From JBAZUK01 sp041661445 (lineage in GTDB: Bacteria > Chlamydiota > Chlamydiia > Chlamydiales > SM23-39): a stretch of DNA of 64,000 nt. The stretch lies in NCBI GenBank assembly GCA_041661445.1, contig JBAZUK010000004.1, forward strand, positions 1 through 64,000. Direction: 5' to 3'. The position numbers and the translations under genes were made by a program. Below are positions 27,252 to 37,100 of this stretch, in pieces. How positions within the stretch are numbered: the first letter of the stretch is position 1; each line of letters opens with the position of its first letter. The notes under the pieces are model-generated. The model saw only the letters and a list, made by a program, of their open reading frames with translations, did no database searches and was not told the origin of the DNA.

Positions 27252-27989
27252 ATGAAAATTGTCAAAACAGAAAATGAAATTGCTGAAAATATTATGCAAA
27301 AAGATGCTTTTCTTTTAGAAAAGCTAAAAGATGAGCCCATTTTACATCTTTATGAGTGGAAAGGTGATAGCCTGACATATGGTTATTTCATTAATATTGA
27401 AAAACATATAGATCTTGCTACCGCTAGGAAAAGAGGACTCTCCCTTGCCAGAAGACCAACCGGTGGGGGTATTGTTTTTCATTTATGGGATCTGGCATTT
27501 TCCTTTTTAATGCCCTCCAGTAATAAAAATTTTTTTAATAATCCCTTGGACAATTATAAGTTCGTAAATTCCATAGTTTTAGATGCTGTAAAAAAATACT
27601 TGGACAGCAGCTTATCTTTTTATGAAGAAGAGATAAAAGATGCCGGTGAAAAAGTAAAAGAAGATTTTTTCAAAACGGATCAGAAAAATAATAATTTTAA
27701 TCACTCACCAAATTTTTGTATGGCGAAGCCTTCAAAATATGATCTGATCTATAATAATAAAAAAATAGCAGGCGCCGCCCAAAGAAAAAAACTAAACGGA
27801 TACCTTCATCAGGGTTCCATTTCATTGATTATGCCTGATGTTTCTTATATGCAGGAAGTATTGATCAATAAAGAAGTTGTTTTAGATATTTTTTATAATT
27901 CTCATCCAATCTTTAAATCGGATTTAAAAGAAAAAAAAGAAGTTATAAAAAAAAATCTCATCACAAGTTTTAGCGATAAAATTTTTTAA
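27252..27989 (+). CDS. lplA: Lipoate-protein ligase A family protein
   Basis: Attaches lipoate (or octanoate) to lipoyl domains. It has RRPTGGGIVFHLWDLAFS near residue 66 and the catalytic lysine region NNKKIAGAAQRK near 168, as in the biotin/lipoate A/B ligase family. 245 residues makes it shorter than E. coli LplA (about 338), lacking the C-terminal accessory domain, like chlamydial homologues. Likely substrates are the dehydrogenase E2 subunits and the GcvH-like protein encoded at 33757. Divergent from clpC. Confidence 0.9.
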   Translation: MKIVKTENEIAENIMQKDAFLLEKLKDEPILHLYEWKGDSLTYGYFINIEKHIDLATARKRGLSLARRPTGGGIVFHLWDLAFSFLMPSSNKNFFNNPLDNYKFVNSIVLDAVKKYLDSSLSFYEEEIKDAGEKVKEDFFKTDQKNNNFNHSPNFCMAKPSKYDLIYNNKKIAGAAQRKKLNGYLHQGSISLIMPDVSYMQEVLINKEVVLDIFYNSHPIFKSDLKEKKEVIKKNLITSFSDKIF

Positions 27990-28320
27990 ATGCTTTAATC
28001 ATCATACTTTGGGGAAGTTATTTTTTTGATTATTTATTTGTCAAAAATAATTTTTAATATCAGTGACATTCGGTAGGGGGAATTTAAATTGAGAAAAGAA
28101 GATCTTAAGAACAATTGCTTTGTTCTGATAAAAGTCATGATTTTAAAAATTTTATCTATATGAAAAATAGTTTTTTACTGATGAAATGGCTAAAATAATT
28201 TTTATAAATTTTTTAGAAATACAATTTCTTAATTTTCAATTTAATTTAAGACCTTATATAATTCAAAGACTATAGTAAAAGCTATTAAAAAATGTTGTAA
28301 CGTTATTTTAGGAATTATTA
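27990..28320. other. Intergenic region lplA-proS
   Basis: A 331-base AT-rich gap between two forward genes. I see no tRNA, terminator hairpin or convincing coding remnant. AGGAATT lies just before the proS ATG. Confidence 0.5.
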
Positions 28321-29832
28321 ATGAAAAAAAGTGCTATTTCACCTACAAGAGAAGAAGATTATTCTTCATGGTATCAACAAGTTGTAAAAGCTGCCGATTT
28401 GGCTCAGGCTTCACCTGTAAGAGGCTGCATGGTAATCAAGCCCTGGGGATATTCTCTTTGGGAGAATATTCAATTCATACTTAATAAAAGAATTAAAGAA
28501 ACAGGTCACAAGAATGCTTATTTTCCATTGTTTGTTCCTCTTTCTTTTCTGGAAAAAGAAGCAAAGCACGTTGAAGGTTTTGCAAAAGAGTGCGCGATAG
28601 TCACTCATCACAGATTAGAGCTGAAAGATGGAAAATTGGTTCCTGCTGAAGATTCAAAACTAGAAGAGCCTTTAATCGTAAGGCCTACATCCGAGACGAT
28701 AATCGGCGACATGTTCTCCAAATGGGTTGAATCTTATAGAGATCTTCCGATTTTGATAAATCAATGGGCAAATATTGTCAGATGGGAAATGAGAACGAGA
28801 TTGTTTTTAAGGACAACAGAATTTTTATGGCAGGAAGGGCATACAGCCCACAGAACTAAAGCCGAAGCTGAAGTTGAAGTATTTAAGATGCTAGGTGTTT
28901 ATAAGGAATTCTTAGAAAGTTATTTGGCAATCGCTTGTATTGACAGCAGAAAAAGCGAATCCGAAAAGTTTCCGGGAGCTGACAATACCTATTCTTTAGA
29001 AGCAATGATGCAGGATAGAAAAGCGCTACAAGCCTGTACATCACATGATTTGGGTCAGAATTTTGCTAAAGGAAATGATATAAAGTTTAGTGATGAAAAC
29101 GGAGCGATACAGTTTGCCTGGACGACTTCATGGGGTTTGACAACAAGAGTGATCGGAGCTTTGGTTATGGTGCATTCCGATGATGATGGTCTGGTTCTTC
29201 CTCCAAAGATAGCGCCTTCGCAAGTTGTGATTTTACCTGTTATTCATACTGATGAAGTTAAAAAGAGCGTATTGGACAAATGCGAGGAAATAAAAAAGGA
29301 ACTGGAAAAAATCCGATATCATGAAATGAATATTTCGGTTGAAATTGATTTAAGAGATATGAGCGGGGGAGAGAAAAAATGGGACTGGATAAAAAAAGGC
29401 GCGCCATTAATAGTTGAAATCGGACCGAAGGATATTGAAAAAAATAGTGTTTTTGTCTTGAAGAGACTAAATCTTGAAAAATTTAGTATGAAGACAAATG
29501 AGTTTATTGCGAATATCTGTTCAATTTTAGATGAAATCCAAAATACGATGTATCAGACATCAAAGAATTTTTTAAGTCAGCATACGCAAGATATTAGCGA
29601 TGAAAAGGAATTTTATAAGTTTTTCACACCGAAAAACAAGGAAAATCCTGAAATGCATGGTGGTTTTGCCAGATGTTTTTATTGTGAAGATGCTATGCAT
29701 GAAGAAAAAATTAAAGAAGACCTCTCAGTTACAGTCAGAGGAATTTTAATGGAAAAAAATAATATTGAGAAACCATGTGTTTTTTGTGGAAAAAAAACTA
29801 AAACTAGAGCAATTTTTGCTAAATCATATTAA
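28321..29832 (+). CDS. proS: Prolyl-tRNA synthetase, archaeal/eukaryotic-type (type 3)
   Basis: Charges tRNA-Pro. Motif 2 and neighbours read EFLWQEGHTAHRT and the core continues YSLEAMMQDRKALQ, TSHDLG and TTSWGLTTR, the pattern of the short eukaryote/archaeon-like ProRS found in Thermus and some other bacteria. It lacks the editing insertion between motifs 2 and 3 seen in bacterial-type ProRS. The C-terminus has the characteristic zinc domain (CFYC ... CVFCGKK) and a terminal Tyr. 503 residues. From memory C. trachomatis ProRS (CT393) is 581 residues and bacterial-type, so this gene differs in subtype. Followed after 15 bases by the SurA-like gene. Confidence 0.93.
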   Translation: MKKSAISPTREEDYSSWYQQVVKAADLAQASPVRGCMVIKPWGYSLWENIQFILNKRIKETGHKNAYFPLFVPLSFLEKEAKHVEGFAKECAIVTHHRLELKDGKLVPAEDSKLEEPLIVRPTSETIIGDMFSKWVESYRDLPILINQWANIVRWEMRTRLFLRTTEFLWQEGHTAHRTKAEAEVEVFKMLGVYKEFLESYLAIACIDSRKSESEKFPGADNTYSLEAMMQDRKALQACTSHDLGQNFAKGNDIKFSDENGAIQFAWTTSWGLTTRVIGALVMVHSDDDGLVLPPKIAPSQVVILPVIHTDEVKKSVLDKCEEIKKELEKIRYHEMNISVEIDLRDMSGGEKKWDWIKKGAPLIVEIGPKDIEKNSVFVLKRLNLEKFSMKTNEFIANICSILDEIQNTMYQTSKNFLSQHTQDISDEKEFYKFFTPKNKENPEMHGGFARCFYCEDAMHEEKIKEDLSVTVRGILMEKNNIEKPCVFCGKKTKTRAIFAKSY

Positions 29833-29847
29833 GGAGAGAGTATCGTT

Positions 29848-32058
29848 ATGCTAAGTTTTTTAAGAAAGTACCAGAAAATATTTTTTGTAATCATTGCCGT
29901 TGTTATTGTAGTAACATTTTCATTTTTCGGAACTCAGGGAGTGATTTCTGAAGTTAAGAAAGTAAAAGATGAAGATATTGCTCAAGCTGTAGATGGTTCT
30001 AAAATAAAACTCTCCGAAATTGAAAAAATGTCTCTTTTTCTATCATCTGATAGCGAAGATTATTCTATTAAACAAACTCAGATAAGAGCCAATTTATTCA
30101 ATGACGGTGTTTTAAAAAATGATATTTTTCAATCAGGTATAGCAAAAATAATTTTTGAAAAATATTTTGACAAACTAGCTCCATCGCTTAAATCAAAATT
30201 TGAAAAAGCAAAGAAATATCGACCTTTTGTACATTACTATGATTCTTCAATTTCTGCAGAGGCAATTTGGCAGAATTATAAACCGGAAATTTCTGATCTG
30301 CTTAAAAAAGTTAAAGAACAAAAAGAACTTAATTTGGAATTTTGCAAGCTTTATATCGACCTGTATAATGAACAGATGAACTTTCATCCCGAGTCATTAA
30401 GAAAGATCATCTATTTTCAGGAAAAACAAAAAAATGCACAGACAGATCCTAGAATTTTACAAGATAGCTTTGCAATTTTTGGATATGATAATGCAGTAGA
30501 ATGGTTTGGAAAAGATTTTATAGATTTAATCTCTCAATTTATCATCAATACATCTCATATAGCAGAATCAAAAGGATATAAGGTTTCCGTTAAAGAAGTA
30601 AATATTGATTTGATGACAAATTTAAAAAAAGCATTAAAAAACCAAACAGACATATCTCTTGCTGAATCATATAAAAGAATGCTTAAAATTCTTGGAATGG
30701 ATGACAAGTCTGCTATAGATGTTTGGCAAAAGGTAATGCTTTTCAGAAAATATTATAAAGATGTTTCCAATACTGTTTTGTTAGACAATTTACCTTACAA
30801 GGAATTTTTGGATTTTTCTGCCACAACAGCCAAAGTCAAGGTTTATGATTTACCAAAGCATCTTCAAATGAATAATTTTGAAGATCTGATGCAATTGGAA
30901 ATGTATTTAATGGCAACTGCGGACAAATCAGGCGCTTTGGATATTCCAAATAGTTTTAAAGCTATTGATCAGATCGAAAAAGAATATCCTCAGTTGATAG
31001 AAAAACAATACCAGCTAAATGTTAAACATACCAATTTAAGGCAGGCAGCTCAGAAAATAAAAGTAAAGGATATGTATTTTTGGCAGTTAGATGATAAAAA
31101 TTATTCTAACCTAAGAAAGAATTTTAAATATCTGCCTGAAGCAAATTCAAGAAAAGAAAAACTTGATGTTTTTGATAACCTTGAGGTTTTTCAAAAAATG
31201 CAGGTCAATGACTATTCAAGAATTTCTATGGTTAAAGAAAACTTATCGATTATTGATGAAGCTTTAAATAATGAAGAAGCTAAATTTTATGATTTTTATA
31301 TAACTTTAGCCGATCCTTCTTTTCCTATACATTTCCAAAATACTGCAGAAGTTGTTGAGCTAATTGATAAAAATGATTCGGTAGCTAAATACACACAGGA
31401 CAATGATAATTTTTATCAGATTGAAGTTGTCAAAAGAGATCAGAATAAACAGTTAGTTTCTTTTGAAAAAGCGAAAAATCAGGAAATCATTGCAAAAATT
31501 TTAGATGATTACTTAGTTAAAGAATTTGAGGATCTCAAAAAAAGCAATCCTAAATTTAAAGATGTAGAAGACTTTGATTCTGTAAGATCTGAAGTAGCCA
31601 GCATCGCGTTTTCAGAGATTATTTCAAAATTAAAAGCATTAAATCTATCGAAAGAACTTTCTAATGATGCGGTTTCAAAATATAGATTGTATCCGTATGT
31701 GGAAAATATTTTAAAAAATATTTCAACTAATGAAAACTTTATGCTGAATTTAAATAATCAGTTTCAATTATCTTCAAGGAATATAGATATTTCAAGATCT
31801 AAAAATCCAAATTGGATTGAGAAAATCGCATTTTCTATGGAAGAGAAAAAGTTTTCTAAATTAAATTTTAAAAATGATGGGAATATTGAGTTTATATATT
31901 TGGAAGCTATACAAAAACCAACAGCGGCAGCAGATAAGGTCGATATTGCGAGAGATAAAATCGCTAAAGAGACCTCACAGCTTTTAACTAAAAAGTTAAT
32001 TCAGGAGCTGATGGATAAAAATTGTATTGTTATTCCTGTCAAAGAGATATGTGAATAA
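29848..32058 (+). CDS. PpiD/SurA-like membrane-anchored periplasmic protein
   Basis: One N-terminal transmembrane anchor (residues about 9-31, KIFFVIIAVVIVVTFSFFG, followed by GTQGV) and a long periplasmic part of about 700 residues, largely helical. The start resembles SurA_N/PpiD-like foldases, whose anchor is followed by a helical chaperone region with DGSKIKLSEIEKM. I do not see a clear parvulin isomerase domain, so a chaperone without catalytic activity is the safer reading. GGAGAG precedes the ATG. It is next to a CBM9-like gene, 4 bases downstream, so they form an operon. Role in outer-membrane protein folding is inferred. Confidence 0.7.
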   Translation: MLSFLRKYQKIFFVIIAVVIVVTFSFFGTQGVISEVKKVKDEDIAQAVDGSKIKLSEIEKMSLFLSSDSEDYSIKQTQIRANLFNDGVLKNDIFQSGIAKIIFEKYFDKLAPSLKSKFEKAKKYRPFVHYYDSSISAEAIWQNYKPEISDLLKKVKEQKELNLEFCKLYIDLYNEQMNFHPESLRKIIYFQEKQKNAQTDPRILQDSFAIFGYDNAVEWFGKDFIDLISQFIINTSHIAESKGYKVSVKEVNIDLMTNLKKALKNQTDISLAESYKRMLKILGMDDKSAIDVWQKVMLFRKYYKDVSNTVLLDNLPYKEFLDFSATTAKVKVYDLPKHLQMNNFEDLMQLEMYLMATADKSGALDIPNSFKAIDQIEKEYPQLIEKQYQLNVKHTNLRQAAQKIKVKDMYFWQLDDKNYSNLRKNFKYLPEANSRKEKLDVFDNLEVFQKMQVNDYSRISMVKENLSIIDEALNNEEAKFYDFYITLADPSFPIHFQNTAEVVELIDKNDSVAKYTQDNDNFYQIEVVKRDQNKQLVSFEKAKNQEIIAKILDDYLVKEFEDLKKSNPKFKDVEDFDSVRSEVASIAFSEIISKLKALNLSKELSNDAVSKYRLYPYVENILKNISTNENFMLNLNNQFQLSSRNIDISRSKNPNWIEKIAFSMEEKKFSKLNFKNDGNIEFIYLEAIQKPTAAADKVDIARDKIAKETSQLLTKKLIQELMDKNCIVIPVKEICE

Positions 32059-32062
32059 TTAA

Positions 32063-32695
32063 ATGTTAGATAATCCAATAGACATCAAAGTACTTAATTT
32101 TTTTGATATAACCTTAGATTGCTTTAAGGTTATATCAAAAACAAATCTTTTGAATAAAAAATATCTTATTGAATCTTTTTCTTCTCTAATGAATGAAGAG
32201 GAAATTGCAAAAGTTTATATGGGATGGAAGGAAGACGGGTTATACTTTATTTTTGATATCAATCAAAGTTTTACAAATGTTTTTTCAGATTATAGAAAAG
32301 GAGATTCTGTCGAGATTTTCATTGATACGAGATCTCTAAATACAAAAGGTTATGTTACCAAGTTTTGTCATCATTTTGTTTTTTTTGCAGAAGAAGTCGA
32401 TGGCTATAAGGGAATGGAAGTAACTCGTTTCAGAATGGATGATATGCATTCTCTTTGCGAGTCTAAAGATTTAATTGTAGATTCTATTGTTAAACCAAGC
32501 TCCTGTATTTTGAATATTGAAATCCCTGCGAATTGTCTGTTTGGTTTTAATGTTAGGGAAATAATGCAGATTTCATTTGCATACAGAATTAACAGATTTG
32601 AAGCCAATCCACTGCATTTTTCAATCAGCTCTTTTGAGCATAGCATTGAAAAAAGCCCACATCTTTGGCCAAAAGTAAATTTAGTAAGTAATTAA
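32063..32695 (+). CDS. Conserved protein with CBM9-like (DOMON) fold pattern
   Basis: 210 residues without a signal peptide. The central part (WKEDGLYFIFDIN, then KGDSVEIFIDTRS near residue 93, later FCHHFVFF and INIEIP-like strand) has the beta-sandwich pattern of family 9 carbohydrate-binding modules and related DOMON domains. The exact ligand is unknown, and the lack of a secretion signal makes surface carbohydrate binding uncertain. It lies 4 bases after the PpiD-like gene, so the two are probably co-transcribed. Confidence 0.6.
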   Translation: MLDNPIDIKVLNFFDITLDCFKVISKTNLLNKKYLIESFSSLMNEEEIAKVYMGWKEDGLYFIFDINQSFTNVFSDYRKGDSVEIFIDTRSLNTKGYVTKFCHHFVFFAEEVDGYKGMEVTRFRMDDMHSLCESKDLIVDSIVKPSSCILNIEIPANCLFGFNVREIMQISFAYRINRFEANPLHFSISSFEHSIEKSPHLWPKVNLVSN

Positions 32696-32710
32696 ACTTG
32701 TTAATTGTTT

Positions 32711-32851
32711 TCATAAAAAATATTGCTTATCAAATTCATCTAAATGAGAATAATAATTAAGTAATTTCGCTTGAGTTTTAACCCAAGGTAATTTGAGTCC
32801 GCTAACATCATGTATTGGAGTTGTACCTTCCGGATATTCAAATTTTATCAT
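32711..32851 (-). pseudogene. Truncated 'mobile mystery protein B' (Fic toxin) N-terminus
   Basis: A 46-residue frame directly after the antitoxin gene (2-base gap) begins MIKFEYPEGTTPIHDVS, the N-terminal signature of mobile mystery protein B, a Fic-domain protein of about 200 residues that forms a pair with protein A. Here the frame stops at a TGA after LDEFDKQYFL and nothing of the Fic catalytic domain (HPFxxGNGR) follows. So this is a remnant of the toxin partner. Confidence 0.75.
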
Positions 32852-32853
32852 AT

Positions 32854-33300
32854 TTATTCATCCCATAGATCTTTTGAATTTATTAATTTATTTTTTTCCA
32901 CTTCAATCTGTTCATCTATAAACTTTTGATCAGGTTTTTGTTTTTCTAAAGCCATTGTACCCAATAAGTAGCTTACTTTTTTTTTAGCTTGTTTATAAGC
33001 TTGTTTAATTTTAATTTTTTCTAAATTTTCAAATGGAATTGCTGAAACAATTAAGCTACACGACAAAGCCTTAAAAAGTTTGTTTAATGTATCTATATTA
33101 GGACTCAAAGCTCTTGACTCGATTCTTGAAATAGTAGATTGATATACCTTAGATTTTTTTGCTAAAACTCTTTGAGACATATTTAATTGTTTTCTAATCA
33201 AAGCGATAAGCTGACCTACAAAAATCTCTTGTTGAACTTTTTGTAAGTTTTTTGATGCTTTAAAGATTTCTAATAATAAAAGTTTCTCTGATTTTCTCAT
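32854..33300 (-). CDS. Mobile mystery protein A, XRE-type antitoxin
   Basis: 148 residues with an XRE helix-turn-helix near residues 38-92 (MSQRVLAKKSKVYQSTISRI), followed by the family C-terminus: SYLLGTMALE near 112 and the end KDLWDE. These features identify mobile mystery protein A, antitoxin-like partner of the Fic-domain mobile mystery protein B, a module carried on mobile elements. Its partner here is truncated, so this gene is an orphan that may persist as a regulator or as leftover addiction module. A 7-bp inverted repeat upstream (33337-33367) could be its operator. Confidence 0.82.
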   Translation of the reverse strand: MRKSEKLLLLEIFKASKNLQKVQQEIFVGQLIALIRKQLNMSQRVLAKKSKVYQSTISRIESRALSPNIDTLNKLFKALSCSLIVSAIPFENLEKIKIKQAYKQAKKKVSYLLGTMALEKQKPDQKFIDEQIEVEKNKLINSKDLWDE

Positions 33301-33336
33301 AAAAATTATATTTTTCTTTAAATTATGATAGCATTT

Positions 33337-33367
33337 AGAGCATCAAAATCAAATGAAAATATGCTCT
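33337..33367. promoter_or_regulatory. Inverted repeat upstream of the XRE antitoxin gene
   Basis: AGAGCAT at 33337-33343 and ATGCTCT at 33361-33367 form a perfect 7-bp inverted repeat with 17 bases between, 37-67 bases upstream of the antitoxin start. XRE antitoxins usually repress their own promoter through such sites. No experimental support; spacing of 24 bases centre to centre is somewhat wide. Confidence 0.35.
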
Positions 33368-33756
33368 TATTGCATAATATTGAATTGTTACTTCTTGTTA
33401 ATGAGTTATATAAGTAATTTATATAAGAAATACTTTATTTAAAATAAAACATTAGAGCTTTTCAAGATTTCAATTCGGAAAAACATTGCATTATGTCCTG
33501 GCATCATGGATGATAGTTTTCACAAAGCCGAATAGATGCTCTTTCAGAAGTTGAAACTGCATAGGATTTTCAATTAAGTTTTTATAAAATCAGGTCAAAA
33601 TTTAATTTTTTAGATCAAAATTTAATGCATTTTTTTATTTTTTTGATTTGAGTAGTTGAATTTTTCTGTTTTTTGATCAATTATTTTTTTAAGTAATAGG
33701 TGTTTTTTAAGGATTGGATCTATTAAGATCATTTAAAAACCATTAAAGGAGAATTT
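33368..33756. other. Intergenic region before gcvH
   Basis: About 390 AT-rich bases. A less AT-rich patch at about 33480-33570 may be a decayed coding piece but gives no family I recognise. AAGGAG lies 5 bases before the gcvH ATG. Confidence 0.4.
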
Positions 33757-34116
33757 ATGAGATTTTCAAGTTCGCACGCCTGGGCAAAGCTTGATGGTGA
33801 AATCGCAACTATCGGTATTTCCAATTATGGGAAAATACATTTAGGGGAAATAGTTAATATTGAACTGCCTGAAGTTGAAAAAGTTGTAAAAAAAGATCAG
33901 GATGTCTGTGTGCTTGAATCTAACAAGGCGGCTGTTGATTTTCATTCACCGCTTTCCGGTAAAATTATTGAGATAAATGTGAAATTAATTGACCATTTGA
34001 ATATAATAAACACGTCGGCTGAAGATGATGGGTGGATCTATAAATTAAAAGTCAGTGAAAAAAAAGAATACGATAATCTGATGACATTTGAAGATTATGA
34101 AAGAAGTCTAAAATGA
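33757..34116 (+). CDS. gcvH: Glycine cleavage system H-like lipoyl protein
   Basis: A 119-residue lipoyl-domain protein of the GcvH family. The lipoylation lysine is at about residue 57 in VLESNKAAVDF (usual ESVKAAS), and SPLSGKI follows. In Chlamydia an H protein (gcsH, CT282) exists without a full glycine cleavage system and may serve as a lipoate carrier; lplA at 27252 could modify it. I see no gcvT or gcvP here. Good ribosome-binding site AAGGAG. Confidence 0.9.
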   Translation: MRFSSSHAWAKLDGEIATIGISNYGKIHLGEIVNIELPEVEKVVKKDQDVCVLESNKAAVDFHSPLSGKIIEINVKLIDHLNIINTSAEDDGWIYKLKVSEKKEYDNLMTFEDYERSLK

Positions 34117-34155
34117 AAATTTTTTTAAAAAGTAAAATTTATAAATAGTGTTTTT

Positions 34156-37100
34156 GTGAAAAAGAAAATAGTTTTTTTTGTCTTAATATTAGTTTCTTCC
34201 CTATTTTTAATTTTCAGCAGACAGGTTTTGAATTTTGGGATCATATCTTTTTTAGATGTTTTTACAAAAAAAGCGATATCTTCCAAAATTACTTTCAAAA
34301 GCATCGATATAAAAAAAAGAAAAATTGTTTTAAGAAAAGTCAATTTAACATCCAGCGATAAATTCAACGTAGCCGCAGAAGAATTAGATATAAAGTTCAA
34401 GCTTAAATTTTCAAAATTCAAACTTTTGATGATCCTGGACTGCAATGAACCGAAAATTTCATTATTTAAAAATAAAAACATTCTTGAGGACATTCACATA
34501 AAGGATAGTAGATTTTTTTCAATATTATTTAATGTGAATGATGGAAAGATCAATCTGATTGAAAATGATAAAATTCTCAAGCAGATATATTTTGATTTCA
34601 GATCCTCTAGTCTGGTAGGTAAATTTAATCTTTTTTTTGATAAGGAACTTAAAGATAATATTTCCCTCGACATCAATGCAAACGGAGTTAAAAAAACTTT
34701 CTCTGCCAATTTAGAGAAAGTTGATTCATCCAACTTAAATGAGATAATAAGTTTTTTTGATATTAAGTATTTAGAAAAAATTTCAGGTCTTTTAAGCGGA
34801 AAAGCTGTTTTTGAACTGCAAAACCTGGAAGTTTGCAATTTTTTCACCAATTTAGAATGTTCCAATCTAATATTTACAAATCCAAATACGAAATTGAAAT
34901 TCGACTTTAAATATTTGAAATTTGAAGGCTCTTACCCGGATTTTTCTCAGAATAACTCACTTTTTTTTAAAAATTTAAAAAGTAATTTCTTAAAATCTAC
35001 AAAATTAAGATTAAATTTTGATGATCTGGCAATTTATACAGAGAAAAACACTGTTTTTTCGAATATCAAGGGCGCTTTTTCTTTTAATCCATCGCTTGGG
35101 GCAAAATTATTTTTAAATGGAAATATCAATGATGAAAAAATGCATCCATTTGAGATTGATTCCAAGGCTTATATCAGCAGCGCATTTTCAAATTGGCTGG
35201 ATTTTGACTTTAAGTTAGACGACAAAAGTATTATCTGTCTGAAAGCTAAGGAAATAGAAAGTTCATATAACTTGCATTTGTCCTGTAATGAGCTTAAATA
35301 CAATTTTTTTAATGATATTCAGGATCTTCTTTGCGGTTATTACAGTAAAATAAAAGACTTCAAATTTAATGATGGAAACCTGAGTTTCAGCATAGATACA
35401 AGATTTGATGAAAAGGGATTAAATAAGGTTTTTATAACAGATTTTGAATTAAAAAATATTGTTTTTGAAAAAAGCAGTTTTGGTGGTTCGGTATCAAAAT
35501 TAGAGGGAAAAAGCTCTTTTGATTTTAGCGCAAATAATTTTTGGGACACTTTTTTTTCGGATATAAAAATTGACAAGGCTTCTTTTTCATATAATCAAAA
35601 AAAGATAGAAGATTTGAATGCTAACATCTTTATCACTGATGGAGTTTTCCAGTCCAGCAATGTAGTATGCTTAATCGAAAAATCACTCACTGATGCCCAA
35701 ATCAAGGGAAGAGTTGATGAATTTAATATGCTCTTGCAGTCAAAGGGTATGATAAAAGATACAAAAGACTCATTCGAATCTTATGTCTCATGTCAAAAGA
35801 AAAGCGATAAATACCTGTTTAGCGGAAATATTAAGATTTCTGATGGTCAGGATGCCGCATTTGGTTTTGATTTAAACAAATTATTAATTTTTAATTATAA
35901 AGATTTTAAAAATGCCTTGGAACAAGGCTGGATAAGGGCTGAAAAAGTTATTTTTAATAAATGGCCAAAAATATTGAGCTATAATTTAAATCTCGATGGA
36001 ATCGGAAATTTTGCCGGGTTTTATAAAAATAACAAGCTTCATTTTCAACTGAAAGGAGAAGGTTTAAGATACGCTAATGAAAATATAGATCTTATAATCG
36101 ATAAAATCGGTGATGTTAATGAATTCCTGTTTGAAAATGACAAATATATTGACGGATATTTAGATGGTTCAAGTTTGTCTTGCGAAGTGCCTGAGGTCAG
36201 GGGAAGGTGTTATTTACCAAAGTTTGATGTTGCTTTTGAATTAAACGATATAAAAACCAGCGTTGTCCAAAACATTTTGACATCTAAGGTAAAAGCCGTA
36301 AGTGAAGATGTTAAATTGGATGGAGAGGTAATATTTGATTTTTCAAAACAAAAACCTCTTTTAAAAATCGACGTCAAAGAATTTCATTCAGATATTGAAT
36401 CTTTTCAAAGATTATTAAAGCATTTTGAGTATGAATATAAGCTATCCATTACGGGCCAGATAGACGGATTTGGCAAAGTAATTACATATTTTGATAATCC
36501 GGTAGATAATTACTTTAACATAAGTTTTGATATCAGCAATGCCAGCTGTAAAATCAATCAAAAATCTACTTTTAAAAATTTAAGCTTAAAAGGCAGATGC
36601 TCATCTGATCAGATGGAATTTTATAATATATATAGTGATTTGGCTTTAGAAAATAAAACTTATAAAATCAATTGTCCAATTTTACGAAAAACGGATAATG
36701 ATTTAATTTTTGATCTGAGATTGGAAAATAATATTTTTGATCTTTTAAGACTAAAGGGAAAATTCTTAAAGGAGAATAAAGGGTATAAGCTCTGTTTGGA
36801 TGATGTTAATTCCCATTTCTTTAATCAAAAATTAAATGGTTTGGAACTCGTTCTGAATCAAGATTTGAAATTCGATAATTTCAAATTTAATTCAAAAACA
36901 GATTCATATATTTTGATGTCGCAGATGCAGTTCCTTTTAGATTTAGGTTTTGTTCCTATGGATGCGCTCGATCTATCTGATCTGATAAAGACAAAACACT
37001 TGGGAAGCCTGGATATAAAGTTATCATTAAATGAAAAAAAAGAGCTGATTTTCGATGCGTCTGCAAAAGAATTGGTCCTTTTCGGTATGGAATTCCAGAA

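Noticed and set aside
29848..32058. Peptidyl-prolyl isomerase domain
   Set aside because: The N-terminal anchor fits PpiD/SurA but no parvulin-type motif is visible in the long C-terminal part.
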